Shown: in pieces, positions 33,501 through 41,932 of the stretch | Layout of the letters: each line of letters opens with the position of its first letter | Numbering within the stretch: position 1 is the first letter of the stretch | Notes under the pieces: model-generated | Seen by the model: only the letters and a program-made list of their open reading frames with translations | The model's database searches: none | What the model was told of the DNA's origin: nothing | Program-made: the position numbers and the translations under genes | From: Nostoc sp. NIES-3756 | GTDB taxonomy: Bacteria > Cyanobacteriota > Cyanobacteriia > Cyanobacteriales > Nostocaceae | Reading direction: 5' to 3' | Assembly (NCBI RefSeq): GCF_001548375.1 | Contig: NZ_AP017295.1 | Span: forward strand, 5,713,501-5,777,500 | DNA: 64,000 nucleotides

Positions 33501-33881
33501 TCTCGCCAGTCAGCCGCCGCCACCATCGAAATCGAAAAATTAGTCCAAGAGATTCAGGAGGAAACGGGAGAAGTAGCAGTGGCGATGGAAACCGGGATTC
33601 AGCAGGTAGTGGAAGGAACGAATTTCGTCAGTGAAACTAGACAAAACTTAAATGCGATCGTTTCTGCAACTGCCGAAATTAGTCAGTTAATTCAACGAAT
33701 TACTGATGCTACGCAAAAACAAATGGGGCAATCTGTATTAGTAACAAATTCAATGAAAGATGTGGCAGAAATTGCCAACAAAACTTTTGCGGAATCACAA
33801 GATATTGCTACTGTCTTCCAAGACTTATCAGGAATGGCACAAGATTTGTTAGCAGCTGCAAGTAAGTTCAAAGTGAATTAA
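30579..33881 (+). CDS. PixJ-like cyanobacteriochrome chemoreceptor (four GAF domains, HAMP, MCP signalling domain)
   Basis: 1100 residues. Four GAF domains lie at about 55-205, 220-380, 405-565 and 590-750. GAF1 lacks the chromophore Cys. GAF2, GAF3 and GAF4 each carry the canonical PCH(V/I)EILEQF with C319, C502 and C685, spaced exactly 183 residues apart. GAF2 and GAF4 keep VWEDTHLQET.GGRY, the Trp and Asp of red/green bilin sensors; GAF3 has VLDDTYLQDTKGGRY instead. A HAMP-like segment (about 785-840) leads to the methyl-accepting domain with FATQTNVLALNAAIEATRAG and VVADEVRSLSRQSA. No membrane segment is evident, so it is probably cytoplasmic. It resembles AnPixJ and should report light colour to the CheW/CheA homologues. 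Confidence 0.92.
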   Translation: MTIAYHHSNENEQSATIAPVENQNLVNSYQKVATENSAIAQEVKLWRQQLQDIITQMRQVSDWDAVLKITAAKVREKISSDRVLIYHFNSHESGTVVAESRSFGWTPTLGEVLPGITFGLQTSKDYVEPIVIDDVGQIQLTPYQKQLLEKFQIKASLTLPIVVGGKVWGLLVVNSCVSQRQWQETEITLLTQISTELTYRLQSFEFQHQLHLQTLAKQSVSKVIDKILRVHDIDKIFQTTTQEIRQLLKCDRVGVYRFNPDWSGQFIAESVGNGWVKVVTPDYKMVWEDTHLQETKGGRYAKGESFVVNDIYKVGHFPCHVEILEQFDVKAYMIAPVFAGEELWGLLAAYQNSGVRDWQDWEISFLAQVGLQFGVAISHAEYLEQLRLQSEQLMQIAEQEKIFTKIVNRIRQATDVDSIFRTTTQEVRQSLRCDRVAVYRFKPDWGGEFVAESVGNGWTRLVGPDIKTVLDDTYLQDTKGGRYAKGENFVVNDTYTIGLAPCHIEILEQFEAKAYIIVPIFFGEQLWGLLAAYQNSGSREWQPWEVNFLTQIASQFSLAKAQLDYIEQVRVKSEKIAQIAELEKAFTKLVNRIRQAVDLDEIFKITTLEVRQLLRSDRVAVYRFNPDWSGEFIAESAGGNWVKLVGPDIRTVWEDTHLQETQGGRYAKGENFIVNDIYKVGHSPCHIEILEQFEVKAYVIVPIFFGEQLWGLLAAYQNSRPREWEESQVTLLARIGDQLGLALQQTEYLQKLQAQSAQLAEAAEREKAAKELLQQRSIQLLLAVRPALNGDLTVRAPITEDELGTIADAYNNTLQALRQLVLQMQTASQKVAQTSIDSNASLAGLNNLAQQQSDEINLALGEIQRMLHSTQAVVSSAELVQVAVQQANQTVESGDAAMNLTVQAIQAIRETVAQTSKKIKRLSESSQKISKVVNLISSFATQTNVLALNAAIEATRAGEYGKGFAVVADEVRSLSRQSAAATIEIEKLVQEIQEETGEVAVAMETGIQQVVEGTNFVSETRQNLNAIVSATAEISQLIQRITDATQKQMGQSVLVTNSMKDVAEIANKTFAESQDIATVFQDLSGMAQDLLAAASKFKVN

Positions 33882-33886
33882 TAATT

Positions 33887-33919
33887 GGGGAGTAGAGAGT
33901 AGGGAGTGGGGAATGGGGG
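33887..33919. repeat. GGGAGT-rich repeat, left flank of the S23-type gene
   Basis: GGGGAGTAGAGAGTAGGGAG and the following TGGGGAATGGGG precede the small inserted gene. The 16-mer GAGTAGGGAGTGGGGA recurs in inverted orientation at 34333-34371 on the other side. Confidence 0.75.
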
Positions 33920-33920
33920 A

Positions 33921-34310
33921 ATGGCAAATTGTGAAGTTCGTTCTTATCGAGATTTGATTGTTTGGCAAGAGAGCATGAATTTAGCTGAAGCTTGCTATCA
34001 ATTAACGATGACTTTCCCAAAAGAAGAACTTTATGGGATGACTTCACAAATTCGTCGTTCTGCTGCATCAATTCCTGCCAATATTTCGGAATGTTACGGA
34101 CGAGAGTACCGTGCAGAATATATTCAATTTCTCCGAATAGCACAAGGCTCACTTAAAGAATTGGAAACTCACCTTTTACTCTCATCTAGACCAAAAGTCA
34201 AACTGACAGATACACAAACAGTCACGCCTATTCTAAACCAATGTGAATCTGTAGGTAGATTACTCCGCGCTTTAATTCGCTCTTTACAAAATAAAGGAAG
34301 TAGGGAGTAA
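33921..34310 (+). CDS. Four-helix-bundle protein, S23/23S-rRNA-IVP family
   Basis: 129 residues from MANCEVRSYRDLIVWQESMN; an ATG 5 codons earlier is translated repeat sequence. RSYRDLIVWQESMNLAEACY, YGMTSQIRRSAASIPANISE and RAEYIQFLRIAQGSLKELET are the hallmark blocks of the four-helix-bundle family found in rRNA intervening sequences and near Avd proteins of diversity-generating retroelements. The molecular function is not settled; nucleic-acid binding as a pentamer is suggested for relatives. It sits between pixJ-like and pixL-like genes, with inverted purine-rich repeats on both sides, so it looks like a later insertion. Confidence 0.88.
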   Translation: MANCEVRSYRDLIVWQESMNLAEACYQLTMTFPKEELYGMTSQIRRSAASIPANISECYGREYRAEYIQFLRIAQGSLKELETHLLLSSRPKVKLTDTQTVTPILNQCESVGRLLRALIRSLQNKGSRE

Positions 34311-34332
34311 ACGGCACACAAAATGCCTTCCT

Positions 34333-34371
34333 CACTACTCCCCACTCCCTACTCACCACTCCCCACTCTCT
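34333..34371. repeat. CTCCCCACTCC-type repeat, right flank of the S23-type gene
   Basis: This pyrimidine-rich array, CACTACTCCCCACTCCCTAC and more, is the inverse of the purine-rich array at 33887-33919, with a shared exact 16-mer. It ends just before the ATG of the CheA homologue. Confidence 0.75.
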
Positions 34372-34376
34372 AGATT

Positions 34377-37300
34377 ATGATTACTGATACTGAAATTCGT
34401 GAACAAGGCTATATCTATTTCTTAGCCGAAGCACCAGAACTAATTCAAACTATCGAGCAAGAATTATTTAGTCTAGTAGAAAGCCATAGCACGGTTAAAG
34501 TGCATAACTTAATGCGGGCAACCCATACAATTAAGGGTGGTGCTGCTACTGTTGGGCTAAAAACAATTCAAATGTTATCCCACTCCTTAGAGGATGTATT
34601 TAAAGCTTTATATAACCCTAATATAACTATAGATGATGAGTTACGAACACTCTTATTTGCTGCTTATGAATGCCTGCATTTGGCATTAACTGCTGAATTA
34701 AATGGTAACATTATTAATGAAGAAGAAATATTACAAAGAGCTTCTACGATATTTGCAAAACTGCAAGCAACCTTAGGTGATGATTTTGGAAATGATGCTC
34801 ATATACCTACTTCAGAAGAATTAGGGTTTGATATCGTTAAATCTATTTTTGAAGTAGGAGTCAAGGAACGTTTAGAAAGTATTTTAGAAGCTTTTAACAA
34901 TATAGAAGATAATACAGAATTAGTAGATTTTTTAACTGCTCAAGCTGAAGTATTTATTGGCTTGGCAGAGTCTTTAAATTTACCTGGTTTTGGAGACATT
35001 GCCCAAACAACCTTATTAGCCTTGCAAGCTAATCCTAATCAAGTACGGCAAATTACTGAGGCTGCCCATGCAGATTTTTTACAAGCACAGCAAGATGTTT
35101 TAGCAGGCGATCGCACTCATGGCGGTAAGCCTTCTGCTACTTTAAAACAACTAGCCTTAGCTGCTACTGAACAGCCATCTGAAGCACCTAATTCTCAATT
35201 CTTAGCTAATCAAGAACAATTCTACCAATTTTTAACTACAGCAGGACATAATAAAGACGAGTGTATTAAACCAACAACTGCCAAATTATATTTACAGGTA
35301 GTTCATTATATTTTTGGCTGGTTCAACCACGAAATAGGTGTACCAGAATCATCATTAAATTGGGATCTGCTACTGACAAATCATGATTTTACTAGTTCGG
35401 TTGAATATATCGAGGCTTGGTTACATAACTTTCTAGAGTTTGTACGTGATAAAGATGATAGTAAAAGTGTTTGTCTTTATCGCCAAGGTATTGTATTAAT
35501 CATTCTTTTAGCAGTTGTCAAATTCCAATATTCAGTCACCAAAGCTACTAATAATATTTTAATTATTAAAGACCTACAAACTAAAATTGCTTTGGTAGCT
35601 AAAGAATACAAGCAATATCCGCCAGTCACAGCCGATGAGAAAAATTGGACTGACCATCCTAAATTACAAAAACTGCTTGTTTTTAGAAAGATATCAGTTT
35701 CTGATTCTAATACTAATGATAGTTTGTTAGAAGCAATTTGGGGAGGCGAAGCTAATGAAGATGAGACGCAAGTTGAAAAGCAAGTAGAAACTCATGAAGT
35801 TGCTGAATCAGCAACTTCTTTAGTAGTAAGTCCACCATCAACTACAGACATTGCAGAGACATCTATTGATACAGTTAATGAACAAATAGTTAAAAACTCA
35901 CAAATTAGGAAAAATCATAAAGCTTCATCTGTGCGTGTGGATGTTGAGGGATTAGAACGCATTAATTATTTAGCAAGTGAATTACTCATTCATCAAAAGA
36001 GACGCACATTAAATGATGAACAAATACGTGAAGTTATTGAGCAGTTATCTATCCGACTCAACAAACACCAAGAAACCTTAAATCAACTACGAGATTTACC
36101 ACTACAAAGACAAATAGCAGCACAATATAAACAAAGCTTTGCTTCGGTTGATTTCGATCCATTAGAAATGGATGCTTATACAGAATTTCATTTAACCTTA
36201 CACGAAGCACTAGAAGAAACATCACAATTACAAGAAGCGACAGAATCAATTGATTTGCTTCTTAAGCAAGCTACTCAACTTAGTGATAAAAAGCAAAGTT
36301 TAGCTTTCAATTTAATAGATAATCTAGTGGAAGTGAGAATGTTACCTTTAGAAAACATTCTCAGCCGCTTCCCACAGATGGTAAAAAATCTCAATACTGT
36401 ATACCACAAACAGGTAGAGTTGAGATTTAGCGGTACAGAAGTATTAATAGATAAAGCGATCGCCGAAAAGCTCTACGATCCCTTGTTACACTTAGTACGT
36501 AATGCGTTTGATCACGGTATTGAACCACCGCACATTCGCCGTGAACGTGGTAAACCAGAACAAGGCATAATTGAAATCTGCGCTTATCGTCAAAGTAGCC
36601 AAACAATCATTGAAGTCCGAGATGATGGACAAGGCTTAAAGTTAGATAGCATTCGCAAAAAAGCGATTGAATTGGATTTAATCCCACCACAGAATGAATC
36701 TAAAGGATACTTATCACCAGTCAATGATTCTGAACTCTTAGAGTTCATGTTTGCACCCGGCTTTAGTACTGCGGAAAAAGTCAGTGAACTTTCTGGACGT
36801 GGGATGGGGTTAGATATTGTCCGTTCTCAACTACAAGCACTTAATGGCTCAATTTCTGTACAAACTTTGCCCAATCAAGGCACAAAATTTATTCTTAAAA
36901 TACCTTTTTCTATGACTACCGATCAATTAATGCTGGTGCAAGCTGGAGGTGTTATTTATGCTTTACTTTTGGATAGCATAGAGAAAATAGTCATTCCTAC
37001 AGCACAACAAATCAAAGAATTTGAAGGAAAACGAGTCTTACATTGGGATACTGGTAATGAAGATACGGTGGTGAGTCTGCATCAACTTTCAGAGTTAATG
37101 TCTTACAATGGTAGCTTATTTAATAATTTGAGTGTAAATAATCTACTACCTGAGCATCATACAGAAAAGATGAATCATCCTGTATTAATGTTAAGGCGTA
37201 ATCAAGGTACTTTTGCTTTACAAGTTGATCAAATTATTGGTGAACAAGAATTAGTAATTAGACCTTTAGGGAATGCGATCGCTCCTCCCAAATATGTGTA

Positions 37301-37895
37301 TGGTTGTAGTAGTTTGGCTAATGGCAACCTCATGTTAGTGATTGATGGTGCTTTACTGTTAGAGTCGGTAGAGATGGAGGCTACACTAGATATTGCTGCA
37401 CTACCAAAAGCTGATTCTGGCAACCAACAAGCCTTAGCAGCATCAGAACCAAGCCCATCACTACCTTTATTATCGGCTTCCGTTCCCAAAAATAATCAAG
37501 TAATTTTAGTAGTAGATGATGCTATTAGTTTGCGGCAAACTCTATCCTTAACTCTACAAAAAGCTGGTTATCAAGTTATTCAAGCCCAAAACGGTGTCGA
37601 AGCTTTAGAACAACTACAACGCCACCCAGAGATTCAACTTGTAGTTTCTGATTTAGAAATGCCACGTATGAATGGGTTTGAGTTCTTAACTCATGTTCAA
37701 CAGAACCCCAAATACATCAAAATTCCCGTCATCATTCTCACCTCTCGCAGTGCAGAAAAACATCGCCAACTTGCCCAAGAATTAGGTGCAAAAGCTTATA
37801 TATCCAAACCTTATTTAGAGCATGAGCTAATTGCGATTGTGGAAAATTTAATTTATTCGACAAAGGAAGACTTGAATCGATTACTGACAGTGTGA
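34377..37895 (+). CDS. PixL/CheA-like hybrid histidine kinase
   Basis: 1172 residues. The N-terminal Hpt domain has H50 in RATHTIKGGAATVG. A long region (about 130-500) carries helical segments of unclear type. The CheA dimerisation helices follow (about 515-660), then the HATPase (LVRNAFDHGIEPPHIRRERG, RDDGQGL, GRGMGLDIVRS), a CheW-like P5 domain (about 850-1010) and a C-terminal receiver (VVDDAISLRQTLS, phospho-Asp in VVSDLEMPRMNG, VILTSRS, YISKPY). This is the layout of PixL/PilL kinases. It takes signals from PixJ through PixI and phosphorylates PixG/PixH. The upstream half of the operon is separated from it by the inserted S23-type gene. Confidence 0.92.
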   Translation: MITDTEIREQGYIYFLAEAPELIQTIEQELFSLVESHSTVKVHNLMRATHTIKGGAATVGLKTIQMLSHSLEDVFKALYNPNITIDDELRTLLFAAYECLHLALTAELNGNIINEEEILQRASTIFAKLQATLGDDFGNDAHIPTSEELGFDIVKSIFEVGVKERLESILEAFNNIEDNTELVDFLTAQAEVFIGLAESLNLPGFGDIAQTTLLALQANPNQVRQITEAAHADFLQAQQDVLAGDRTHGGKPSATLKQLALAATEQPSEAPNSQFLANQEQFYQFLTTAGHNKDECIKPTTAKLYLQVVHYIFGWFNHEIGVPESSLNWDLLLTNHDFTSSVEYIEAWLHNFLEFVRDKDDSKSVCLYRQGIVLIILLAVVKFQYSVTKATNNILIIKDLQTKIALVAKEYKQYPPVTADEKNWTDHPKLQKLLVFRKISVSDSNTNDSLLEAIWGGEANEDETQVEKQVETHEVAESATSLVVSPPSTTDIAETSIDTVNEQIVKNSQIRKNHKASSVRVDVEGLERINYLASELLIHQKRRTLNDEQIREVIEQLSIRLNKHQETLNQLRDLPLQRQIAAQYKQSFASVDFDPLEMDAYTEFHLTLHEALEETSQLQEATESIDLLLKQATQLSDKKQSLAFNLIDNLVEVRMLPLENILSRFPQMVKNLNTVYHKQVELRFSGTEVLIDKAIAEKLYDPLLHLVRNAFDHGIEPPHIRRERGKPEQGIIEICAYRQSSQTIIEVRDDGQGLKLDSIRKKAIELDLIPPQNESKGYLSPVNDSELLEFMFAPGFSTAEKVSELSGRGMGLDIVRSQLQALNGSISVQTLPNQGTKFILKIPFSMTTDQLMLVQAGGVIYALLLDSIEKIVIPTAQQIKEFEGKRVLHWDTGNEDTVVSLHQLSELMSYNGSLFNNLSVNNLLPEHHTEKMNHPVLMLRRNQGTFALQVDQIIGEQELVIRPLGNAIAPPKYVYGCSSLANGNLMLVIDGALLLESVEMEATLDIAALPKADSGNQQALAASEPSPSLPLLSASVPKNNQVILVVDDAISLRQTLSLTLQKAGYQVIQAQNGVEALEQLQRHPEIQLVVSDLEMPRMNGFEFLTHVQQNPKYIKIPVIILTSRSAEKHRQLAQELGAKAYISKPYLEHELIAIVENLIYSTKEDLNRLLTV

Positions 37896-38214
37896 TAATA
37901 ATTCGTAATTCGTAATTCGTAATTAAAGAAAACAGATGTAGCAATACTTACTTGGACTGCATCTGTTATTTAATATTGGAAAATTAGTAAGCTAAAAAAC
38001 ATCTAGTTTGCATAGTGGAATTAAATCGAAATCTTGTGGTGTGGGCATCTTACCTGCCCTTATTATGCAAATTGAGTGTGTAACAACTGATAATAAAAAA
38101 TTGGAAGTCAAAAAACATGGGTTTAGCTTCCTTTATAGCTGCAATCCTAACCAAAGCCTTAATAAGTGAAAACAAATTTATATTAATTACGAATTACGAA
38201 TTACGAATTACGAA
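37896..38214. other. Gap bounded by inverted heptamer arrays
   Basis: Between the CheA homologue (+) and the DUF4336 gene (-), whose ends converge. The left end is an ATTCGTA-type array (37899-37924) and the right end an ATTACGA-type array (38185-38217), which are inverted copies. In the middle GGGCA-TCTTACC-TGCCC near 38044-38060 makes a 5-bp hairpin. No gene is visible. Confidence 0.55.
37899..37924. repeat. Heptamer tandem repeat (ATTCGTA type)
   Basis: Three to four units of AATTCGT placed just after the stop of the CheA homologue. The array at 38185-38217 has the opposite orientation, so the RNA across this gap could fold into a long stem. Confidence 0.8.
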
Positions 38215-38217
38215 TTA
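38185..38217. repeat. Heptamer tandem repeat (ATTACGA type) overlapping a stop codon
   Basis: About four and a half head-to-tail ATTACGA units. The stop codon of the minus-strand DUF4336 gene (38215-38217) lies inside the array. Confidence 0.85.
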
Positions 38218-39417
38218 ATCCTTCTCCCTTGGGGGTGTTGCAATACCTTGCTTAAGTAAATTTGCTTCCAGTTCTTTAATAAATTTCAAATCTTCTGGTA
38301 ACAGAGTTTGATTGTTGCTGTGAGCGTTCTGATCTAAAAAACTGAATGCTTGACGAAATTGTTCTGGAGTGGCTGCAAATGGTGCATCAAAGTGACAGGC
38401 AATAATTTGTTGAAAATTCCATTTTGCTACTGTCTCAGCCCAGTTCAGGACTTGTTTTGGCGCTTGGGGCAGAATCAGAACTTGTAAAATGGGCGCAACA
38501 AAAGGTCGTCCATTGGCGGATAAAGCTGCAAATGACTGTTGCCAATTTTCTTGCCAGCGAAAAGGAAAAAAACCAAAGTATGCTTTTGGTGAATGATCTG
38601 GTGCTTTAAGTGCATCGCGCCACATCTCCCCTAACCCTGTTAATCCCAAGGCTTTGGGACGAAAGTAAATAGCAAATAAGGCGATACGCTGCCATCCTTG
38701 ACGACGATTAGCTGGGGTATCTTCGATGGGTTGGAGAGCATTATCTCTGGCATGAAATAATAGGGGATAAGGTTCTAATTGTAAAATTTCTGGTGGTTCT
38801 GCTGATATAGATAGGACGGAATCAGTTACAAGTAGAGTGTGCGATCGCTTATGTAAAAATGCCACCTCAACAAAAGAACCCCGTCCTAAATTAATATCTA
38901 ACACTGCATAATCAAACTCATCTGCAAAAGGAGTTTGGCGTGAATCTTCTGGCAGAACTTGAGTACGTTTTTGCGGAAACCCTAACCAACTCAAGGGCAA
39001 GTTAAACGGAAAACTCCACTGGTGTGGGGCAACGAATACCTGTGCTTGGGGAAACTTTCTTGCAAAGGGGCCAACAAATATTTTATGCTCAAGTCCAGAA
39101 CTGGTAGGCAGAACTATATACTTAACTTCGCCGTGCTTGGCGACTAACTCATTTACCAGTCGTACACACTCCCTAGTTGGGGCAACGGGTGCATAAACTA
39201 GTAAACCACCAGCATTAAGCTTGATTACCGACATCCTAATCGGCACTACCGTATACAAAACCCCTTGAACTTGGTCGAATGTCCAGATAGTATCTTTAAC
39301 TATCTCCCGGCAAACTGTCCGCCTTTTGCCGTAGGGATAAAGCGGTAAAGCTGGCCAGAAAGGCCAAAACCAATCTTGAGGACGATGATTGTGTGAGTGT
39401 GGTTGTAAGTTCATCAT
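38215..39417 (-). CDS. DUF4336 protein (metallo-beta-lactamase-like fold, likely inactive)
   Basis: 400 residues from MMNLQPHSHNHRPQDW; the frame is open nine codons further. WFWPFWPALPLYPYGKRRTV and VVPIRMSVIKLNAGGLLVYA, then YIVLPTSSGLEHKIFVGPFA and FPQAQVFVAPHQWSFPFNLP, are typical of the DUF4336 family of cyanobacteria and plastids. The arrangement is that of a metallo-beta-lactamase fold, but the HxHxDH metal motif is not present; only GLEHK stands in its place. Function unknown. The STRR array at 38185 provides its stop codon. Confidence 0.8.
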   Translation of the reverse strand: MMNLQPHSHNHRPQDWFWPFWPALPLYPYGKRRTVCREIVKDTIWTFDQVQGVLYTVVPIRMSVIKLNAGGLLVYAPVAPTRECVRLVNELVAKHGEVKYIVLPTSSGLEHKIFVGPFARKFPQAQVFVAPHQWSFPFNLPLSWLGFPQKRTQVLPEDSRQTPFADEFDYAVLDINLGRGSFVEVAFLHKRSHTLLVTDSVLSISAEPPEILQLEPYPLLFHARDNALQPIEDTPANRRQGWQRIALFAIYFRPKALGLTGLGEMWRDALKAPDHSPKAYFGFFPFRWQENWQQSFAALSANGRPFVAPILQVLILPQAPKQVLNWAETVAKWNFQQIIACHFDAPFAATPEQFRQAFSFLDQNAHSNNQTLLPEDLKFIKELEANLLKQGIATPPREKD

Positions 39418-39595
39418 TATTGCCCACTGCAAGCTACTGATCAATTTCTAGCATTAGGAAGGTTGAGAGGGCATGGTGCAATTCATTAATATAAAAGATA
39501 TTTAGCTAGGGTGAGTGAGGGAAGATAAGGGAGAGGGGGGAGAAAAGGGAGCAGAAGAGAATAACTGTGGACTAATGACTAATGACTAAATAACT

Positions 39596-40297
39596 ATGAA
39601 CCAAACTGCTTTTAATTTAGTTGCAATATCTGTTTTTCTGATGACTTTATCGGCTCTATTGGGGCCGTTAATTAATTTATCACCGACAATTCCAGCACTT
39701 GCTACCTTTACCATTTTGGGCATAGCAACTTTTGACAGTTTCAGCTTGCAAGGTAAGGGCGGTACTATCTTTATAGATTGGGTTGCAGGTTTTTCACCAC
39801 AATACCGCGATCGCATTATTCACCACGAAGCTGGACACTTTCTTGTAGCTAACTTGTTGGGTATTCCCGTTACAGGCTACACTCTTAGTGCGTGGGAAGC
39901 TTGGAGGCAAGGACAATCTGGGCAAGGTAGTATTTCCTTGAATGATACTGAGTTAGGCTCTCAGCTAGAACAAGGTAAAATCAGCCATCAAACGCTGGAG
40001 CGCTACTGTACTATTTTAATGGCAGGAATAGCTGCGGAAACTTTAGTATTTGAGCGTGTCGAAGGTGGAAATGATGATAGAAGGAAACTTGCAAATGTTT
40101 TCAGACTTTTGGGTTTTTCTGAGTCAGTTTGTCAGCAAAAACAACGGTTCCATATCCTCCAGGCAAAAACCTTAATTCAAGACAACTGGTTGAGTTACCA
40201 AGCCTTAGCCGAAGCCATACGCCAAAGAGCAACAATCGCTGATTGCCAAAAAGCGATCGCCGATGCTCAAATGGAAACAGAAAGTAAGGTTGCTTAG
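39596..40297 (+). CDS. FtsH-like M41 peptidase domain protein lacking the AAA ATPase
   Basis: 233 residues. Two hydrophobic segments (about 5-27 and 32-50) anchor the protein. The zinc-protease motif HHEAGHFLVANLLGIPVTGY follows, and GGNDDRRKLANVFRLLGF resembles the downstream FtsH protease helices with an acidic third ligand region. The AAA motor of FtsH is missing. Homologues occur in cyanobacteria and chloroplasts. It may be a membrane-bound peptidase that works without ATP or with a partner. A heptamer repeat (TAATGAC type) ends about 12 bp before the ATG. Confidence 0.8.
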   Translation: MNQTAFNLVAISVFLMTLSALLGPLINLSPTIPALATFTILGIATFDSFSLQGKGGTIFIDWVAGFSPQYRDRIIHHEAGHFLVANLLGIPVTGYTLSAWEAWRQGQSGQGSISLNDTELGSQLEQGKISHQTLERYCTILMAGIAAETLVFERVEGGNDDRRKLANVFRLLGFSESVCQQKQRFHILQAKTLIQDNWLSYQALAEAIRQRATIADCQKAIADAQMETESKVA

Positions 40298-40315
40298 GTT
40301 TAATAGTGCTATATT

Positions 40316-40774
40316 TTACTGCCCATTTCCCTTTACTCTTTCCCGTGCCAAGCTATCGATTGCATCACCCAAAGCTGTGGTGAGGCTTTTACGCGTTTGG
40401 GCGTGGTTTTCTTGTTCAGTTTTCAAAGCTTGGCGTAAGCGATCGCGTTCTTTAATCACATCAACTAGTTTAGCTTTCAAGTCCTCTACGCTACGGATTT
40501 GCGACAATTCTTGCTGCACACCTGCACTTGTTTTAGCATCAGGTAAAGTTTGTCCATCAATCCCCTTGAGTTGCTGAATCTCGGTTTTGAGGGATGCGAT
40601 CGTTTGGCGGAAAAAATCCGCATCTGTCCGCCTTTGTTCTGCTTCTGTATTATAGAGTTTGCGCCACTTCTCAGCACTTTCCCAAGCCGCATCACGTTCT
40701 TGTTGCTGTTCGATTAGCTGTTGCTTAAGGGTTTGGATTTCCGTTAACCACTGTTGTGTTAAATCTTGACTCAT
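40316..40774 (-). CDS. Coiled-coil protein of unknown function
   Basis: 152 residues, almost entirely helical and highly charged, with heptad-like runs at about 5-75 (LTEIQTLKQQLIEQQQERDA) and 90-150 (DLKAKLVDVIKERDRLRQAL). There is no membrane segment or signal peptide. It converges with the FtsH-like gene with an 18-bp gap. The length and the repeated Leu/Gln pattern fit a structural or scaffold protein. I do not recognise a family with known function. Confidence 0.75.
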   Translation of the reverse strand: MSQDLTQQWLTEIQTLKQQLIEQQQERDAAWESAEKWRKLYNTEAEQRRTDADFFRQTIASLKTEIQQLKGIDGQTLPDAKTSAGVQQELSQIRSVEDLKAKLVDVIKERDRLRQALKTEQENHAQTRKSLTTALGDAIDSLARERVKGNGQ

Positions 40775-40944
40775 ATATTGTGTGTGCAGGGAACTGGGGT
40801 ACTGAGAATTATGATTAATTACTATATCCCCACGCCCAAGGTAATTTTATAAGTATTATTGCGGTAAAAAAAAGTAAATGGGTAGATGCGATCGCCTCAT
40901 CAAATCTGGCAAATTAGAGAAAATCCTCTGCCATTACTCAAATT

Positions 40945-41847
40945 ATGTCTTTGCCACGTTTTGTTCGCTTCTTTCGTCATGTTAATTGGCGTACACTCCA
41001 GAAAACTTATACTAGGACAATGGAAAGGCGACTTTTAGGACTGGCTTCAGAAATTGCCTTCAACGCCATGTTATCTTTATTTCCAGCAATTCTTACAGTA
41101 CTTACAGCCATTGGTTTTTTTGCTGACTCCTTGCAAGACACATTCAAACAAATGGCAGGACAATTAAGTCAAGTTGTTCCAGAGGAAGCAATGGGATTGA
41201 TTCGGGATTTTGCCAGCCGAGAAATTGCCCATTCTCAAAATAGTGGCTTATTTTCATTAAGTTTTGTCATTGCCCTTTGGACAGCTTCTGGTGCAATCAA
41301 TACTGCGATGACAGCCTTTGACCAAATTCACCAAATCCCTCAAGACAAATTACGTCCATTTTGGAAAGCCAAACTTGTCTCTTTAGGATTAACTGTAGGT
41401 ACGATCTTGCTTTTGGTACTGGCTTCTTTTTTAGTATTTATCAGTGACTTCTTGTTGGCAATGGTGGTAAATGAAAACAATTCTTTAATATTCTTGTTGC
41501 ACCTTTGGCAGTTATTACGCTGGCCTTTAGCTTTAGGGATTGTGGCTATAGCATTTAGTTTTATCTATCGTTATGGGCCTAGTGTGTGGAATCGAGGCAC
41601 ACCAATTATGCCAGGGGCAATAATTGCAGCCGTTTTCTGGGCAATTTTATCTGGTTTATTTCGCTTGTATGTATCAAATTTTGGTAACTATAACAAAGTT
41701 TATGGTGCAATAGGGACAGTAATAGTGTTAATGCTGTGGCTGTCAATGAGTTCTGCTGTTTTATTAATAGGCGACCAATTAAATGTAACTGTGGGTGAAG
41801 AGATGCAGGCGAAAAAAGCCCGTAACTTTGTACAAGAGGTTCATTAA
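40945..41847 (+). CDS. YihY/BrkB-family membrane protein
   Basis: 300 residues with six hydrophobic segments. The family blocks are visible: LASEIAFNAMLSLFPAILTV, FSLSFVIALWTASGAINTAM, RYGPSVWNRGTPIMPGAIIA and YGAIGTVIVLMLWLSMSSAV. These proteins were once taken for RNase BN; their role is probably in envelope function or transport and is not established. It lies 85 bp upstream of a DUF4112 gene on the same strand. The start fits the N-terminal amphipathic region MSLPRFVRFFRHVNW. Confidence 0.9.
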   Translation: MSLPRFVRFFRHVNWRTLQKTYTRTMERRLLGLASEIAFNAMLSLFPAILTVLTAIGFFADSLQDTFKQMAGQLSQVVPEEAMGLIRDFASREIAHSQNSGLFSLSFVIALWTASGAINTAMTAFDQIHQIPQDKLRPFWKAKLVSLGLTVGTILLLVLASFLVFISDFLLAMVVNENNSLIFLLHLWQLLRWPLALGIVAIAFSFIYRYGPSVWNRGTPIMPGAIIAAVFWAILSGLFRLYVSNFGNYNKVYGAIGTVIVLMLWLSMSSAVLLIGDQLNVTVGEEMQAKKARNFVQEVH

Positions 41848-41932
41848 TAAGTATAGTTACGACTGTGGATAACTTCCCAAATAGCTGTAAAATATTGAGC
41901 AATTTTATTGCCAAAAACGAGCGATCGCCTGA

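Noticed and set aside
37899..38217. Inverted heptamer arrays considered as a CRISPR array
   Set aside because: Units are 7 bp head-to-tail with no spacers, and no cas genes are present; these are STRR repeats.
39596..40297. Calling this gene ftsH
   Set aside because: The zinc-protease motif is there but the AAA ATPase domain is wholly absent, so it is only an FtsH-like peptidase domain protein.
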